From contig CAYPIY010000002.1 of assembly GCA_964410965.1 (NCBI GenBank), positions 186,001 through 250,000 of the forward strand: 64,000 bases of DNA, written 5' to 3'. This document shows, one piece after another, positions 61,426 to 64,000 of the stretch; the first letter of the stretch is position 1, and every line of letters starts with the position of its first letter. Both the position numbers and the translations under genes were made by a program. Source of the DNA: JBBIRG01 sp964410965 (lineage in GTDB: Bacteria > CLD3 > SB21 > JBBIRG01). The notes below the pieces were generated by a model. That model was not told the origin of the DNA and ran no database searches. It saw nothing but the letters and a program-made list of their open reading frames with translations.

Positions 61426-63474
61426 TCAGCAGACGACCGGCGTTTCCTCATGGACGGCCTTTCCGGTATACGGCGTCTTCGGGGCGTCGCTTTTTTTGAT
61501 TCTGGGGATCGTGATACGGAACGTGGTTCCTGTCGGCCCTTTGTCTTTATTGGCATTGGAATGAACCGTAATCTGGCCGCGGTGCATTTTCACGATTCCG
61601 TAAATCAGCGGCAGCCCCAGCCCCGTTCCTTTTCCCATCGGCTTGGTCGTAAAAAAAGGCGTAAAAAGCTTATCCATGTTTTCCTGGCGGATTCCCGTTC
61701 CCGAGTCGCTGATGCTGAACTCGACCATCCCTTTGATCTCGGCCAGGGTGATGTTCAGTTCCCCGCCGTTAGGCATCGCTTCGACGGCGTTTTTTTCGAG
61801 GTTCGTCATTACCTGCATCCACTGGTCCGTATCGACATGCACGACGGGATCGATGAGGCTGCAGGTGAAATTCAAGCGTATATTCTCGGGAATGATGACC
61901 GACCGGAGGCTTTGCTTGACAAATGTTGCGATATCCACGGGCTTGTACTTTACCTGGTTTTTCCGCGCGAAATTCAGCAGTCCGCCGACTATTTTCTTGC
62001 AGCGGTCTGTCTGTTCAGCAATCAGCTTGAGATCGTTTTTCATCGGATGATTGTCCTGAACTTCTTCCAGCAGGATATTGCTGTACATGGTAATGATACC
62101 GAGCGGATTGTTCAGTTCATGCGCGATGCCCGCGGAAAGCTGACCCATCGTCGCCAGTTTTTCGGACTGTTTCAGCGATTGCTGTGCGGTAGCAAGCTTG
62201 TCGTTCGTCTCGTTCAGGGACTGGATGGACTTATGCAGTTTTTCGATCGTAAACGGCAGACACATTTCGTTTTCCGCATGGCCTTCGATGATCGCGACAG
62301 CGTGTTCCCGGCAGGTGTCATAGCCACAGGCGCCGCAGTTCAGGTGATCTTCCGGCGATGTCTTTCCCATCGATTTCAGCGTGCTTTCAATCAGATCGGG
62401 GGAAGGCAAGGGGATCCGGCGGTCAGCGGGCTCAAACGAACAGGACAGGTCGAGATCTTCAAACCGCTTCATGAATTGCTTCCAGGTCTCAACATTCATT
62501 TCGTTCAGTTTTTCCCTGACGTAATTCCGGATCCTTGCCTTTTTTACATAGTGCAGTCCTTCCGTGTCCATGCCGGGTCCCATGATACAGCCTTCGCAGC
62601 ACAGCAATTCAAGATGCAGCGAACGGTTCAGATGATCATTGAACTCCTTGATGGCTTCACGGAAGTTGATGCGGCCAGATGCTACAATCACGTCGGCCTC
62701 ACAGATGTCGTCTGATTTATTGAGCGAATGCAGTTTGCCTCTCGTGACCGGAAAGATTGCCGCCTTGTGTCCTTTCGGTTCGTCGAAATCTGAAGGCTCA
62801 ACTTTATCCGGGCTGATGTCCATTATCCGGAAGAACTTACGAATTTCCTTGAACGTCAGCACGGCGTCTATTTCCGTCGATTCAGATTTTTTGGCGATGC
62901 AGGGACCAACGAAAGTCACTTTCGTGTCCTGGCCGTACAGCTTGCGGATCACGCGCGCGGTGGCGACCATTGGCGAAACAACGGGAGCTAAATGCTTCGT
63001 GAGTTCAGGATAATAATGCCGTACATAGTAAGCTATCGCCGGGCAGTCTGATGAGATGCTGTGATCGGTTCCGGTCTGTTCGAGTATGCGTCCGTATTCC
63101 CGTGCCACAAGATCGGCGCCGAAAGCGACTTCATGGATATGATCAAATCCGAGCTTGCGCAGCATAGCGACCAGAATGCGGTAATCGTCAAATTCGTGAA
63201 ATTCAGCGGGAAAACTGGGCGCGACGCATACAACGTTGACGCCGCCGGATTCCAGCATCAGCTGTACGTCCTGCGTGCAGTCAAGAAACACTTTCGCTTT
63301 CTGACTGCAGACGCGTGTGCAGTTCCCGCATCCGATACAGCGCGCCGAAATCACTTCCGCCTGGCCGTTGACGATGCGGATCGCGCGGACGGGGCATTCG
63401 CGGACGCAGGTGTAGCAAACCCGGCAGCGGTCTTTGACCGTAAATACCAGCTCGTTATGTAAACGCTTCGTCAT
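61426..63474 (-). CDS. [FeFe]-hydrogenase-like sensor fused to a histidine kinase
   Basis: 682 residues in one polypeptide: ferredoxin domain (Cys17, 20, 23, 27 and 46, 49, 52, 56), hydrogenase large-subunit fold (about 75-330), Fe-S domain (Cys380, 383, 388, 405), coiled coil (about 410-440) and an NtrB-like kinase with His452 (AGIAHELNNP), G1 DSGTGI and G2 GTGLGLPL. H-cluster ligands are kept: Cys144 (SSDCPAI), Cys192 (GPCIAKKSE, with the Lys and Glu of the canonical loop), and a Cys at 292/293 with Cys296 (CCEGCIMGP). The proton-relay Cys is Asp143 and Met before the second loop Cys is Gly, both features of sensory hydrogenases. It starts 2 nt after hydA. Predicted role: cytosolic H2 or redox sensor controlling this operon. 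Confidence 0.92.
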   Translation of the reverse strand: MTKRLHNELVFTVKDRCRVCYTCVRECPVRAIRIVNGQAEVISARCIGCGNCTRVCSQKAKVFLDCTQDVQLMLESGGVNVVCVAPSFPAEFHEFDDYRILVAMLRKLGFDHIHEVAFGADLVAREYGRILEQTGTDHSISSDCPAIAYYVRHYYPELTKHLAPVVSPMVATARVIRKLYGQDTKVTFVGPCIAKKSESTEIDAVLTFKEIRKFFRIMDISPDKVEPSDFDEPKGHKAAIFPVTRGKLHSLNKSDDICEADVIVASGRINFREAIKEFNDHLNRSLHLELLCCEGCIMGPGMDTEGLHYVKKARIRNYVREKLNEMNVETWKQFMKRFEDLDLSCSFEPADRRIPLPSPDLIESTLKSMGKTSPEDHLNCGACGYDTCREHAVAIIEGHAENEMCLPFTIEKLHKSIQSLNETNDKLATAQQSLKQSEKLATMGQLSAGIAHELNNPLGIITMYSNILLEEVQDNHPMKNDLKLIAEQTDRCKKIVGGLLNFARKNQVKYKPVDIATFVKQSLRSVIIPENIRLNFTCSLIDPVVHVDTDQWMQVMTNLEKNAVEAMPNGGELNITLAEIKGMVEFSISDSGTGIRQENMDKLFTPFFTTKPMGKGTGLGLPLIYGIVKMHRGQITVHSNANKDKGPTGTTFRITIPRIKKSDAPKTPYTGKAVHEETPVVC

Positions 63475-63476
63475 AA

Positions 63477-64000
63477 TTATAACAGAACTTCGCGTTTGGT
63501 GTAATGCGTATGAAGCAGTTCGTGGCTCGTATGGCCCAGCGGCTCGCCGAGAAATTCCTCGTACAGTTCCTTGATTTCCGGATTTTTATGGGAGACTTTA
63601 AGCGTTTCGCGTTCATCAATGTCGTAGAGCGATTTCATGCGGGCTTCCACGGCTTCTTCCTGCGATCCGATCCGCTGGCCCCCTCCGGCGATGCAACCGC
63701 CCGGACAGGCCATCACTTCAATGAAATGCAGGTCGTTGCGACCGTTGCGAAGTTCTTCGACGAGCTTGGCCGCGTTGGCCAGGCCGCTGACAACCGCTAC
63801 ACCGACTTCGGTATCGCCGATCTTCAGACGAGCTTCTTTCCGGCCTTTGAATCCCCGGAGTTCCGTGATGCGGAATTCCTTAAGTTCATTTCCGGTCAGC
63901 GCCTTGTAGGCTGTCCGCAGAGCCGCTTCCATGACGCCTCCTGTCGCACCGAATATTTTCCCGGCCGAACTGCGCACGCCGAGCGGCGAGTCCGTCAGTT
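63477..64000 (-). CDS. hydA: Catalytic [FeFe] hydrogenase, C-terminal part (5' end outside window)
   Basis: The frame continues through base 64000 without a start, so this is the last ~174 residues of a larger enzyme. Visible is the canonical third H-cluster loop, EVMACPGGCIAGGGQR (canonical last residue Pro, here Arg), preceded by the conserved FGATGGVMEAALRTA stretch and followed by the small-subunit-like C-terminal domain with YEEFLGEPLGHTSHELLHTHY. These mark a group A, probably multimeric or NAD(P)H-linked, hydrogenase rather than a sensor. The electron-transfer subunits would lie beyond the window edge. It is translationally linked (2-nt gap) to the sensor-kinase gene. Confidence 0.93.
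   Translation of the reverse strand, partial: LTDSPLGVRSSAGKIFGATGGVMEAALRTAYKALTGNELKEFRITELRGFKGRKEARLKIGDTEVGVAVVSGLANAAKLVEELRNGRNDLHFIEVMACPGGCIAGGGQRIGSQEEAVEARMKSLYDIDERETLKVSHKNPEIKELYEEFLGEPLGHTSHELLHTHYTKREVLL

Noticed and set aside
61450..62715. 421-codon open frame on the plus strand opposite the hydrogenase-kinase gene
   Set aside because: The opposite strand encodes a complete protein with ferredoxin, H-cluster and kinase motifs; the antisense frame has a Phe/Arg/His-rich composition typical of a reversed coding frame and no recognisable domain.
1..64000. tRNA or rRNA genes, prophage or insertion sequences
   Set aside because: I saw no cloverleaf with a GTTCRA-type T-arm in the intergenic gaps, no rRNA-like stretches, and no transposase, integrase or recombinase motifs in any frame.

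Overview
The window reads as one contig from an anaerobic Gram-negative bacterium of the Fibrobacteres-Chlorobi-Bacteroidetes (FCB) superphylum. The evidence is a TonB-dependent receptor paired with a DUF4249-type lipoprotein, lipobox proteins, a large set of two-component-regulator-propeller histidine kinases, and a complete [FeFe]-hydrogenase maturation set. The promoters I can pick out look like ordinary sigma70 sites (dnaJ: TTGATA, 17 bp, TATACT) rather than the TTTG/TAnnTTTG type of core Bacteroidota. An early-branching FCB lineage (for example Ignavibacteria, Calditrichota, KSB1 or Marinimicrobia-like) is therefore plausible, but this is inference.

Layout. 1-3053: tail of a TonB-dependent receptor, a DUF4249-like lipoprotein, and a convergent small outer-membrane protein. 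3351-5890: lone urocanase gene (hutU), divergent from an HD-domain hydrolase gene. 6017-14583: a plus-strand housekeeping block with dnaJ, a membrane-anchored ComEA-like protein, a PilM/PilN-like pilus or secretion assembly set, rsmD, coaD, two tandem signal peptidases, a YjbQ-family gene and coaX. 14601-47697: 33 kb of nine consecutive minus-strand genes for giant periplasmic-propeller sensor kinases. 47809-50310: topA. 50536-53617: plus-strand cluster with an unknown protein, two DRTGG-domain proteins, an RsbW-like ATPase and a divergent sensory-type [FeFe]-hydrogenase-like protein. 53623-55244: Pit phosphate transporter and its DUF47 partner. 55389-55916: small lipoprotein. 55944-64000: minus-strand hydrogenase operon, in transcription order hydA (5' end outside), a hydrogenase-like domain fused to a histidine kinase, a lone receiver, a receiver-kinase hybrid, hydG, hydF and hydE.

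How the parts may work together. The nine propeller kinases share architecture: signal peptide, propeller(s), Y_Y_Y domain, one membrane helix, coiled coil, optional GAF, HisKA and HATPase. Seven of them have exactly 14 blade motifs. They fall into three kinase types, and their kinase halves have been exchanged between neighbours. Only the last gene carries receiver domains (two), and no DNA-binding output domain is visible in any signalling protein of the window. The hydrogenase operon couples a catalytic enzyme to a hydrogenase-derived sensor kinase, two receiver proteins and the three H-cluster maturases, which suggests H2- or redox-responsive control built into the enzyme's own operon. A second hydrogenase-derived protein with an altered H-cluster pocket sits nearby with DRTGG and RsbW-like partners.
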